A model generated the notes under the pieces. That model did no database searches and was not told where the DNA came from. It saw nothing but the letters and a program-made list of their open reading frames with translations. From Pandoraea sp. ASV26 (lineage in GTDB: Bacteria; Pseudomonadota; Gammaproteobacteria; Burkholderiales; Burkholderiaceae): DNA of 58,951 nt. The stretch spans positions 1 to 58,951 of the forward strand of contig NZ_JAELTP010000024.1 in the NCBI RefSeq assembly GCF_016428915.1, given 5' to 3'. Positions 36,393 to 45,051 of the stretch are shown piece after piece. Both the position numbers and the translations under genes were made by a program. The stretch's first letter is position 1; each line of letters starts with the position of its first letter.

Positions 36393-37590
36393 AGATCTCG
36401 GTATTCCAGCGTTGCAGCAAGCGTTTGCGCGTGGCGGGATCGCCATAGCGCGCGAAGTCGTAGTCGATCAGTTTGATACCCGAGGGCTGCGGCGCCTGCT
36501 TAGGCACGGCGGCTTGCGTGTTCGACGGCAGTTGATAAGCGTGCGCCTGATCGGCGAGCGACTGCACGTCGGCACGCAACGCGAAGTCGTAGAACTGCTT
36601 CGCGATGGCGGGATGGGCGGCGCCCGCCACGAGGCTCATGCCGCCGATTTCGTAGCCGGTGCCTTCGCACGGAGCGGTCGTCGCGATATCGAAGCCGGCC
36701 ACACGTTGCTTGACGAGATCGTGCAGGAATTCGATCGCCACGCTCGCTTCACCGCGCGAGGCCGCCTCGCCCGGTGCGACGCCCGTTGCCGTGTACTGGC
36801 TCACGTTGGCGTTCAGGCTGCGCATGTACGCGAAGGCCTGATCCTCGCCCATCAGTTGCACGAGCGTGGCAAGCGCCACGTAGGCCGTGCCCGACGAGTT
36901 CGGGTTGGCGATCTGAATCTCGCCCTTCAGGCCCGGCGCGAGCAGATCGCGCCAGCAGCGCGGCGCGTCGACCTTGCGGCGGCGTAGTTCGGCGACGTTG
37001 TAGCCGATGCCGAGCAGCCCCTGATACACGCCGACGGTACGGTCACGCCCGACTTGCGCGAAGCGTTGCGCCCACGGTTGCAGTTGCGACAACGCTGGCG
37101 AGCGGTAGGCGTCGGTCAGGCCCTCAAACGCCGCTTGCAGATGCGAGTCGCCGGAGCCGGCCCACCAGATGTCGAACTGGGGACGCGCACGTTGCGCGGT
37201 GAGCAGCGCCAGTGCTTCACCAGCGCTCTTGCGGATCATCGCGACGCCAATGCCCGTCTCCTTCTCGAAGCGGGATTTCATCAACTGGCACCACTCGAGG
37301 TCGGCCGAGCACAGCAGACTCAGACGATCGGCAGCGTGCGCGTGCGACGGCAGTAGCACGGTGCCAAGCGTAGTGGCCGTCAAGGCCACCATCGCAGTGA
37401 TGAGCGGCAAGACGCGCACGCGCCGGGCGGATACCCCGCCTACCCCGCCTACCCCGCGAGGGCTCAGCGAGGCCACGGCCGACTTCAGCCTTGCAGCAAG
37501 GCGCGCGCGACGCGAAACGTGTGCAGCGTCGTTTTTGCACTCGTTTGCAATGTTGGGCGTTTTTTCGGGGAGGGCTTGTGTCGTCAACAT
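36376..37590 (-). CDS. ABC transporter substrate-binding protein (ferric/phosphosugar-type, AfuA/FbpA/PhnS fold)
   Basis: A 404-residue periplasmic binding protein of the extracellular family 1/FbpA-like group, which includes binders of Fe3+, thiamine, 2-aminoethylphosphonate and hexose phosphates (AfuA). Signature regions: FEKETGIGVAMIRKSAGEALALL, FDIWWAGSGDSHLQAA, and the late NPSSGTAYVAL. The signal peptide core (LPLITAMVALTATTLGTVLL, ending SHAHA) begins near residue 61, so the first 50-60 residues are unlikely to be translated; a GTG at 37476 would place the palindrome 37534-37551 about 60 bp upstream. The Tyr residues that bind iron in FbpA are not evident. A phosphorylated ligand is likely from context. 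Confidence 0.85.
   Translation of the reverse strand: MLTTQALPEKTPNIANECKNDAAHVSRRARLAARLKSAVASLSPRGVGGVGGVSARRVRVLPLITAMVALTATTLGTVLLPSHAHAADRLSLLCSADLEWCQLMKSRFEKETGIGVAMIRKSAGEALALLTAQRARPQFDIWWAGSGDSHLQAAFEGLTDAYRSPALSQLQPWAQRFAQVGRDRTVGVYQGLLGIGYNVAELRRRKVDAPRCWRDLLAPGLKGEIQIANPNSSGTAYVALATLVQLMGEDQAFAYMRSLNANVSQYTATGVAPGEAASRGEASVAIEFLHDLVKQRVAGFDIATTAPCEGTGYEIGGMSLVAGAAHPAIAKQFYDFALRADVQSLADQAHAYQLPSNTQAAVPKQAPQPSGIKLIDYDFARYGDPATRKRLLQRWNTEIYAHAR
37432..37458. repeat. 9-bp tandem repeat (TACCCCGCC, nearly three copies)
   Basis: Copies begin at 37432, 37441 and 37450; the last is incomplete. In the binding-protein frame it encodes GVGGVGGV before the signal peptide. Confidence 0.8.
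37534..37551. promoter_or_regulatory. Candidate LacI operator O3 at the binding-protein gene
   Basis: TTTGCACTCGTTTGCAAT is a dyad with central CG. It shares TTTGCACTC exactly with a half-site of O1 at 32099-32116. It lies within the N-terminal codons of the longest frame, which supports a downstream true start for that gene. Confidence 0.6.
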
Positions 37591-37617
37591 GGGAATTCCG
37601 TGGAGGGGGCCGCCGGC

Positions 37618-38637
37618 TCAGCCGGTGGTGGCGCGGCGCACGAAGGCGACCGGAGCGATGCGCACGTCGGCCGGGCGCGAGAAATCGGTGATGCGTTGCG
37701 AGAGCATGTCGACGACGCTGTGGGCGAGCGTGTCGGTGTTCTGGGCGATCGTGGACAGGCGGTAGCTGTCGAGCGCGGCGTGCTGAATGTCGTCGAAGCC
37801 GACGACGCGCAGGTCGTCCGGGATACGGCGTCCAAAGGCGCGGCGCGCTTCGTCCATGAAGCCGAGCGCGAGCATGTCAGTGCCACAGAACACGCCATCG
37901 GGGGCGGTGTCGGCGTTGGCAAACAGCTCACGCGCGGCCAGTTGGCCAGCCTCGTACGAGGCGATCATGGTGTTGCAAAGGGTCACGCGGGACTTGCGCA
38001 CGCCGAGGCTGGCGAGCGCGTCGACGAAACCGCCGCAGCGCTGGCGTCCGCCGAAGTGTGTCGTGTGCGGGCCGACGAAGGCGAAGCGCGTGACACCCGA
38101 ATCGAACAGGGCGCGGGCGGCGAGCGCACCACCGCCGGCGTTGTCGCTGTTGATTACGTCGGCGCCGTCGAGTTCGGGCGCGCGATTGATCATCGCCACG
38201 GGCACGCGACGCTCGAGGTATTCGCGAGCGAGGGCGAGCGGCGGCGCGCCGGAGGTCATGATGACGCCGGCGATGCGATAGCTCAGCAGCATTTGCAGCG
38301 CGTAGCCGGTCTGATCCGGATCGTCGGCGTTCATCAGGATCGGCAACAGACCGCGTGTGCCCAGATGATGCGCGATGGGCGCGAGCAGTTGGGCACGGAA
38401 GGGGCTGACCAGCGCCGAGGTAACTACCCCGACGAAGGTACTGCGCCCGCGGATCATGTTGCGAGCGTTGATATCGACGTGATAGTTCAGCGTCTTGGCG
38501 GCCTCGAGCACGCGCATGCGAGTCTTGGCGGACACGCTGGCGCCGGGCGTGAAGGTGCGCGAGACGGCCGAGCGCGAAACGCCAGCCATGCGCGCCACGT
38601 CTTCGGCGATCGCCCAGCTTTTTTCTTTGTCGGTCAT
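37618..38637 (-). CDS. LacI-family transcriptional regulator
   Basis: A 339-residue regulator: N-terminal LacI HTH (AIAEDVARMAGVSRSAVSRTFTPGASVSAKTRMRVLEAAKTLNYHVD) with the hinge helix segment INARNMIRGRS, then a periplasmic-binding-like ligand domain (VGVVTSALVSPF, GVFCGTDMLALGF, VVGFDDIQHA). The frame is open to 38694, but MTDKEKSW at 38637 matches the family. It lies 27 bp upstream of the binding-protein gene in the same direction. LacI proteins sense sugars, polyols or their phosphates; three matching palindromes at this gene block are its likely operators. Confidence 0.92.
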   Translation of the reverse strand: MTDKEKSWAIAEDVARMAGVSRSAVSRTFTPGASVSAKTRMRVLEAAKTLNYHVDINARNMIRGRSTFVGVVTSALVSPFRAQLLAPIAHHLGTRGLLPILMNADDPDQTGYALQMLLSYRIAGVIMTSGAPPLALAREYLERRVPVAMINRAPELDGADVINSDNAGGGALAARALFDSGVTRFAFVGPHTTHFGGRQRCGGFVDALASLGVRKSRVTLCNTMIASYEAGQLAARELFANADTAPDGVFCGTDMLALGFMDEARRAFGRRIPDDLRVVGFDDIQHAALDSYRLSTIAQNTDTLAHSVVDMLSQRITDFSRPADVRIAPVAFVRRATTG

Positions 38638-38986
38638 CGAAGCGGTGTTGGCGGAAAGCGGGGCAGCCGACGGCATCCTCCCCCGTCGGCGCAATGACCC
38701 CGGAGCTTACGATCCGCTTATGTCGGATATGTGACAGCGCAGGAGGTCGGCTGGGCGTTGGTGCGCTGGGGAGGGTGATGCGGTGTCGGGCTTCGACGCT
38801 AGCAACGTTTGCGGCCAGATGAGCGCCAGTGGCTCGGGAATGAAAGTCTGGCGTGCTAGGCGCATGCCCCTTCTCGCACACGTGGCATTGCCATGCCGCG
38901 CCGGGTTGCTGGAGAGTCGCGATGTGTCGTCACGGTGACTCACGCGACTTGTCGGAATCGGGGTTGCTGTAGGCGCTTGAAAATAC
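38638..38986. other. Intergenic region between lacI and tRNA-Arg
   Basis: In this 349-bp stretch I see no convincing gene, no further copy of the LacI palindrome and no clear promoter. It must hold the lacI promoter. The small dyad TGGCATTGCCA near 38882 is unrelated to the operator. Confidence 0.4.
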
Positions 38987-39063
38987 TGGCCTGCCCAGAG
39001 GGATTCGAACCCCCGACCGTCGGCTTAGAAGGCCGATGCTCTATCCAACTGAGCTATGGGCAG
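38987..39063 (-). tRNA. tRNA-Arg (anticodon TCT)
   Basis: Cloverleaf on the minus strand: acceptor CTGCCCA/TGGGCAG (7 bp), D stem GCTC/GAGC, anticodon stem TCGGC/GCCGA with loop CTTCTAA (anticodon TCT), T stem GGGGG/CCCTC with loop TTCGAAT, discriminator G and encoded CCA at 38989-38987. No att duplicate or integrase is seen nearby. Confidence 0.97.
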
Positions 39064-39290
39064 TGCGTGATGGCGGCGACCGGGTGTCGCTGCCGGAGGG
39101 ACTCGGCGTGATGATGCGCATCGAGCAACGCGCATTTAGCGCACTAAACGCGGCACTGAACGCATTATCCCCGAGTAATCCGCGATTATAGCGCACGTGC
39201 ATGCCAATTTCATGGGCATCTCTTCAGGAGATGTCCCCTTTACGTGCCATCCCGTTCGCATCTAGACTGCTTACGTGTCAGGAGCGCGTC

Positions 39291-40496
39291 ATGAACGAGA
39301 TCGAACGCGAACAACGCTTTGGCGCCCATCACTATGCGCCACTACCCGTGGTGCTTTCGCACGCCAAAGGTGTCTGGGTCTGGGATGTCGAGGGCAATCG
39401 CTATCTCGACATGATGAGCGCCTATTCCGCAGTCAGCCACGGCCACGCGCATCCGCGCCTGGTCGCCGCGCTCACCACGCAGGCGCAACGCCTCGCCATC
39501 GTCTCCCGTGCCTTCTACACCGATCGGCTCGGCGCCCTGCTCGAACGCCTGTGCGACCTCACCACGCTCGGCGGCGCGCTGCCGATGAACACCGGGGCGG
39601 AAGCTGTGGAAACCGCCATCAAGGCCGCCCGCCGCTGGGGCTACAGCGTCAAACGCATTCCCGCCGACAAAGCCGAAATCATCGTCGCCGACGGTAACTT
39701 CCACGGACGCACCACCACCCTCGTCGGCTTCTCCTCCGAACCCGCTTACCGCGCCGACTTCGGCCCGTTCGCGCCCGGATTCGTCCACGTTCCCTTCGGC
39801 GATATCGACGCCGTGCGCGCCGCCATCACGCCGAACACCTGCGCCGTGCTCTTCGAGACGATTCAGGGCGAAGGCGGTATCGTGATTCCGCCCGACGGCT
39901 TCCTGCGCGCGCTGCGCCAGCTATGCACTGAGCAAAACGTGCTCATGCTGCTCGACGAAATTCAATCGGGCCTCGGGCGCACCGGCCGCTGGTTCGCTTA
40001 TCAGCACGAGAACATCGTGCCCGACGGGATCATGCTCGGCAAAGCCCTCGGCGGCGGTCTGCTGCCGGTCTCGGCGTTCGTCGCGCGACGCGACATCATC
40101 GACCTGTTCGAGCCCGGCAGCCACGGCTCGACCTTCGGCGGCAACGCACTGGCCGCCACCGTCGCGCTCGAAGCACTCGACGTCATGGCCGACGAAGACC
40201 TGCCGGGAAGAAGTGCAGAAATGGGGGAATACCTGCTCTCGCGTCTGCACGCGATTCACTCGCCGCTCATTCGGGAAGTGCGAGGACGTGGCCTCTGGGC
40301 CGGTATCGAAATCGATCCGGCGCTCGCCGACGCACACGACCTGTCAATGCGCATGCTGCGCCGCCGTGTGCTCGCGAAGGAAACACGCTCGACCGTGCTG
40401 CGCCTCGCACCGCCGCTCGTCATCGAACGAGCGGAGATCGACACCTGCATCTCCGCGCTCAAGGCCGTGCTGGCCGAAGCCGAAAGCGACGTATAA
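39291..40496 (+). CDS. rocD: Ornithine--oxo-acid transaminase (ornithine aminotransferase)
   Basis: A 401-residue class III PLP aminotransferase that converts ornithine and 2-oxoglutarate to glutamate semialdehyde and glutamate in arginine/ornithine breakdown. Sequence marks: YLDMMSAYSAVSHGHAHP near the N-terminus, NTGAEAVETAIKAARRWGY, GNFHGRTTT, LLDEIQSGLGRTG, and the PLP lysine in MLGKALGGG. Length equals B. subtilis RocD (401). AGGAG 7 nt before the ATG at 39291 decides the start. Convergent with the SMR gene, 12 bp apart. Confidence 0.92.
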   Translation: MNEIEREQRFGAHHYAPLPVVLSHAKGVWVWDVEGNRYLDMMSAYSAVSHGHAHPRLVAALTTQAQRLAIVSRAFYTDRLGALLERLCDLTTLGGALPMNTGAEAVETAIKAARRWGYSVKRIPADKAEIIVADGNFHGRTTTLVGFSSEPAYRADFGPFAPGFVHVPFGDIDAVRAAITPNTCAVLFETIQGEGGIVIPPDGFLRALRQLCTEQNVLMLLDEIQSGLGRTGRWFAYQHENIVPDGIMLGKALGGGLLPVSAFVARRDIIDLFEPGSHGSTFGGNALAATVALEALDVMADEDLPGRSAEMGEYLLSRLHAIHSPLIREVRGRGLWAGIEIDPALADAHDLSMRMLRRRVLAKETRSTVLRLAPPLVIERAEIDTCISALKAVLAEAESDV

Positions 40497-40508
40497 GGGC
40501 AGCGCCGA

Positions 40509-40838
40509 TCAGTGCGCCGACGATTTCGACCAGAGATTCATCACCAGAACCCCCGCGATGATGAGCGCCATGCCGGCCATCGCAGGCGCGTCGAGCTTCT
40601 GCCCGAACAGCACGCGTGAGGCAATCGAAATGAGCACGATGCCCAGGCCCGACCACATCGCATAAGCGATACCCACAGGAATCGTGCGTAGCGTGAGCGA
40701 CAGCATGTAGAACGCCACGCCGTAACCCACAACGACCAGCGCCACCGGGCCGACGCGCGTAAATCCCTCCGAAGCCTTGAGCGCCGACGTCGCAATCACC
40801 TCCGCCACAATCGCCACCAGCAAGTACAGATACGCCAT
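40509..40838 (-). CDS. Small multidrug resistance (SMR) family transporter
   Basis: A 109-residue protein with four membrane helices. Helix 1 ([18 protein letters not shown]) has the essential Glu13, equivalent to Glu14 of EmrE, and the motif [13 protein letters not shown] is present in helix 3. It exports cationic drugs or guanidinium compounds as an antiparallel dimer; the exact subtype is not certain. The ATG at 40838 fits EmrE length (110). Confidence 0.92.
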   Translation of the reverse strand: MAYLYLLVAIVAEVIATSALKASEGFTRVGPVALVVVGYGVAFYMLSLTLRTIPVGIAYAMWSGLGIVLISIASRVLFGQKLDAPAMAGMALIIAGVLVMNLWSKSSAH

Positions 40839-41016
40839 CGAGACTCCCCATTTGCCCGAACTCAAGAGGCACCCATCATAACCGACGGGTTTCCCGCCCC
40901 GTCGCGCAAAATTCGCTTGCCTAAGCGTGCCGCGCCGCGCTACATTCGCCGTCACGGTGTGGCCAGCACATCGGCGTCGCTCGGACGGTTCCGGGCGCTT
41001 ACGTTCCAGGATCATC

Positions 41017-42234
<1,218 letters not shown>

Positions 42235-42321
42235 ACCGCTACCGCACGCATCACGGTCGATAACCCTATCGGGGCGCACTCGTCAGAGTCGCCCCGATGT
42301 GTTTTACCGGAGAGAAAACGC

Positions 42322-43101
42322 TCAACGCGACGCTGCGAGATAACGGCTTGGCGCAGCGCCCAGCACCTGACGAAACGCCGCCGTGAACGCGCTCGGACTG
42401 CCATACCCCAGATCGAGCGCGACACGCGTCACGGGCTGCCCTTCGTTCAGTCTGGTGATCGCGGCCAGCAGACAGACCTGTTGACGCCACTGCGCAAAAC
42501 TCACCCCCGTCTCCTCGCGAAACCGGCGTGTGAACGTGCGACGGCTCATGGACGCCATAGCCGCCGCTTCATCGACACCGGTCATCATCGAAGGCGTAGC
42601 AAACAACGTCCGGCAAACGCTCGCGAGCTGCGCGTCCTCGGGCAGCGGCGCGTGCAACGACAGGCGCGGCATCGCCGCCATCTCGGCAACCAGCAACGCC
42701 ATGAGCTTACCGTCGCGCGCATCTTCGTCGTACATCGGCGGCAGATCGACGGCGTCGTCCAGCAACTGCCTGAGCAACGGTGAGACGCCGTACACACAAC
42801 AGCGATCCGGCAGCCCCACGACCGTCGAAGCATCGGGCGTCACGAAGGTATTGAGCATGCTCACCGGACCGCCCATCGTCATCGTGTGCGAGACGCCGGC
42901 CGGTACCCAGCAAGCGCGCTGCGGCGGCACGAACCAACGCCCCTGCGGCGTCGACACCGTGATCATGCCGCGAGAGGCGAACGCGAACTGCCCTCGCGCG
43001 TGAGCGTGCTCGGGAAACGTGAAGCCCGCCGGGTAGTCGTTCGTAGTCACCACCGCGCTTCGCGGCAGATGCTCGTAAGGATCGATCAGCGTATTTCGCA
43101 T
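42322..43101 (-). CDS. AraC-family regulator
   Basis: A 259-residue regulator with an N-terminal cupin-like sensor (FPEHAHARGQFAFASRGMITV, VPPQRACWVPAGVSHTM) and a C-terminal double HTH (MASMSRRTFTRRFREETGVSFAQWRQQ, ALDLGYGSPSAFTAAFRQVLGAAPSRY). The frame is open to 43302, but the ATG at 43101 (MRNTLIDPYEH) fits the family. It is divergent to the alpha/beta hydrolase gene at 43246 with a 144-bp gap and may regulate it. Confidence 0.88.
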   Translation of the reverse strand: MRNTLIDPYEHLPRSAVVTTNDYPAGFTFPEHAHARGQFAFASRGMITVSTPQGRWFVPPQRACWVPAGVSHTMTMGGPVSMLNTFVTPDASTVVGLPDRCCVYGVSPLLRQLLDDAVDLPPMYDEDARDGKLMALLVAEMAAMPRLSLHAPLPEDAQLASVCRTLFATPSMMTGVDEAAAMASMSRRTFTRRFREETGVSFAQWRQQVCLLAAITRLNEGQPVTRVALDLGYGSPSAFTAAFRQVLGAAPSRYLAASR

Positions 43102-43245
43102 GGCCCGAATTCTACAGATATTGACCCGACATCGGTGGCGGGCGATAGCTGGCGTCACTACGATAAGCATCGTTATCCGGCTGTCACAACGTCCGCCGAA
43201 CGCCTGAACGTCGGCCCGTCTGAACGCCCCACCTCCGGAGTCGAA

Positions 43246-44022
43246 ATGCCCAATACTTTTCATCGCGTCGGTCACGGCACGCACGCCGTCATCGTGTTGC
43301 ACGGCTGGTTCGGTGACGCCCGCTCCTTTCAGGAATGCGAGCCGTGGTTGTCACAAAACGAGTTCAGTTACCTCTTCATGGACTACCGCGGCTACGGTGG
43401 CATGCGCGACGCGCCCGGCCACTACACGATCACAGAAATCGCCGAAGACGCCATCGCCCTGGCTGATGCGCTCGATCTGTCCACCTTCAGCCTGATCGGG
43501 CATTCGATGGGCGGCATGGCCATCGAGAAGGTCGCTGCTCTCGTGCCTCACCGCGTACGTCAGCTAATCCCGGTCGCCCCTGTGCCATGCGGCGGCGTGC
43601 CCTTCGACGCCCCAAGGCGCGCCCTATTCGAAGGGGCTGCGACATCGCACGACCATCGCATGACGATCATTGCGCGCAGCACAGGCTACCGTTTGCCGTC
43701 GTCGTGGATCGAATGGAAGGCGAAATACTCGGCGGCGCAGTCGTCACCGCATGCGTTCGCGGCCTATTTCAACGCCTGGGCCGACACGGACTTCAGCGAC
43801 GAGATCCAAGGCACGCCGCCCGTCAAGGTGCTGGTTGGCGAGCACGACCCGACTTTCAACGCCGCACTCATGGCACAAACTTATTTACGTCGCTATGCGC
43901 ACGCTAGCGTCGATATCCTTCGCAACGCAGGCCACTACCCGATGAACGAGACACCGCTCGCGCTGGTCGCCGCTATCGAATCGTTCTTGCGTAGCGGGAG
44001 CGACGTCACGGGCCAGCATTGA
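43246..44022 (+). CDS. Alpha/beta hydrolase
   Basis: A 258-residue cytoplasmic hydrolase. Oxyanion loop LHGWFGDARSF, nucleophile elbow GHSMGG (Ser), acid in VGEHDPT and base in AGHYPMNE. It resembles ring-cleavage-product hydrolases and esterases of the MhpC/PcaD-like group, but the substrate is open. CGGAG 6 nt before the ATG at 43246 decides the start; the long upstream frame overlaps the araC gene and is spurious. Divergent to the AraC gene. Confidence 0.88.
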   Translation: MPNTFHRVGHGTHAVIVLHGWFGDARSFQECEPWLSQNEFSYLFMDYRGYGGMRDAPGHYTITEIAEDAIALADALDLSTFSLIGHSMGGMAIEKVAALVPHRVRQLIPVAPVPCGGVPFDAPRRALFEGAATSHDHRMTIIARSTGYRLPSSWIEWKAKYSAAQSSPHAFAAYFNAWADTDFSDEIQGTPPVKVLVGEHDPTFNAALMAQTYLRRYAHASVDILRNAGHYPMNETPLALVAAIESFLRSGSDVTGQH

Positions 44023-44044
44023 GAAATGGACTGACACGCGCGCT

Positions 44045-44072
44045 AAAAAAACGGGGAGTCCGCAGACTCCCC
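44045..44072 (-). terminator. Intrinsic terminator of the thiolase-ligase-PCC operon
   Basis: On the minus strand GGGGAGTC-TGCG-GACTCCCC is followed by G and TTTTTTT, 33 bp past the last PCC gene. The A-rich side also lies just after the alpha/beta hydrolase stop. Confidence 0.9.
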
Positions 44073-44104
44073 ATTCCTCTTGCGATGCACCTTGCTCGGA
44101 TCCC

Positions 44105-44518
44105 CTACGCAGGCAACCACTCCTGCAACGTCACTTCGATGGTGATGAACGAGAGGTTGCCGCCGCGCACGAAGCGTCCGGCGAACATGCGTCCTTCGGT
44201 GTCCGCCACCATACCGTGCAGCATGGGCAGCGCGTGCGCGGTGTCGGGCCGGACATCCACCTCGCCGAACACGTTGAGAATTTCCACGCCGGGGCCGCTC
44301 ACCAGTTGCTCGCGCCAGCCGTCACCGGCGCGAAACGTCAGACGTGCGTCGATCAGACTGCCCACGGCGCCACGCACGATGGCACGCGAAATGCCGTGTT
44401 CCGCACACAGTGCCTCGATACTCTCCGTCAGATCCTGATTCGGTTTGAGACGTGCCACGACCAACCTGCCCAGTGTGCCGTTCTCGATGGCCACCGGAAT
44501 ATCCAGCGCTGCGCTCAT
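44105..44518 (-). CDS. PCC/PPC-domain (DUF296) protein, second copy
   Basis: A 137-residue stand-alone PCC (plants and prokaryotes conserved, DUF296) domain. Sequence marks: ARLKPNQDLTESIEALCAEHGISRAIVRGAVGSLIDARL and the later LHGMVADTEGRMFAGRF. The metal-binding His-x-His pattern usual for the fold is reduced here (LHGMVA), unlike the preceding copy (LHCHAGF). Its ATG overlaps the stop of the first PCC gene by 4 bp. It is the last gene of an operon with thiolase and acyl-CoA ligase, so an enzymatic or regulatory role in that pathway is likely, not DNA packaging. No AT-hook is present. Confidence 0.85.
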   Translation of the reverse strand: MSAALDIPVAIENGTLGRLVVARLKPNQDLTESIEALCAEHGISRAIVRGAVGSLIDARLTFRAGDGWREQLVSGPGVEILNVFGEVDVRPDTAHALPMLHGMVADTEGRMFAGRFVRGGNLSFITIEVTLQEWLPA

Positions 44519-45051
44519 GAGAGACCTCCGACGACGGGATGGAGCAAGTGAAAGCGCGTTTCCTCGTCATCTGCGGTCACGTAGCCGCCGTGCTCGAAAA
44601 GACACAGGCGAATCACCACGGGCTCGTCACCGGCCCAGGTGTGATCGAGAATCAGATGACCGCCGTGCAACTCGCCAGACGGGTCGGAAAACCCCGCATG
44701 GCAATGCAGCAACGTCGCGCCGTCGGCCGTGCGGCCCACGGTGATCGCACCGCCGATCAGATCCACCTCCCGGGTTTCGTCGACCGGCGCCCCATAACCG
44801 AAGGGACGTTCCGTATCTGCGGTGTTCTCAATCATGTGATACCGCAGACCCCGCGCGGTGCCCGCGCAGAAACGGCCGACGCCGCCGCCGTACGCATAGC
44901 GGGATAACGCCGCGCGTAAGGCTTCGCCGAGATTCGCACCAGACCGGATCGTTACGCGCAGTTCGTGCTGCCCGTTCAACACGCAGTCTTCCACACGGGG
45001 TAACGTGGGGGCGCCAGCATGTCGATAGATCCGTGAAAGCGCAGGTTTCAT
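44515..45051 (-). CDS. PCC/PPC-domain (DUF296) protein, first copy
   Basis: A 178-residue PCC-domain protein. The central GANLGEALRAALSRYAYGGGVGRFCAGTARGLRYHM and the His-rich LLHCHAGFSDPSGELHGGHLILDHTW are typical; three His residues on one face could bind metal. The ATG at 45051 overlaps the acyl-CoA ligase stop (ATGA), and the stop overlaps the second PCC gene. Tandem translationally coupled PCC genes suggest a heteromeric complex (the fold forms trimers). No function is established for bacterial members of this context. Confidence 0.85.
   Translation of the reverse strand: MKPALSRIYRHAGAPTLPRVEDCVLNGQHELRVTIRSGANLGEALRAALSRYAYGGGVGRFCAGTARGLRYHMIENTADTERPFGYGAPVDETREVDLIGGAITVGRTADGATLLHCHAGFSDPSGELHGGHLILDHTWAGDEPVVIRLCLFEHGGYVTADDEETRFHLLHPVVGGLS

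Noticed and set aside
38987-39063. tRNA-Arg as integration site of a mobile element
   Set aside because: No integrase, no repeated tRNA 3' end and no change in gene character on either side.
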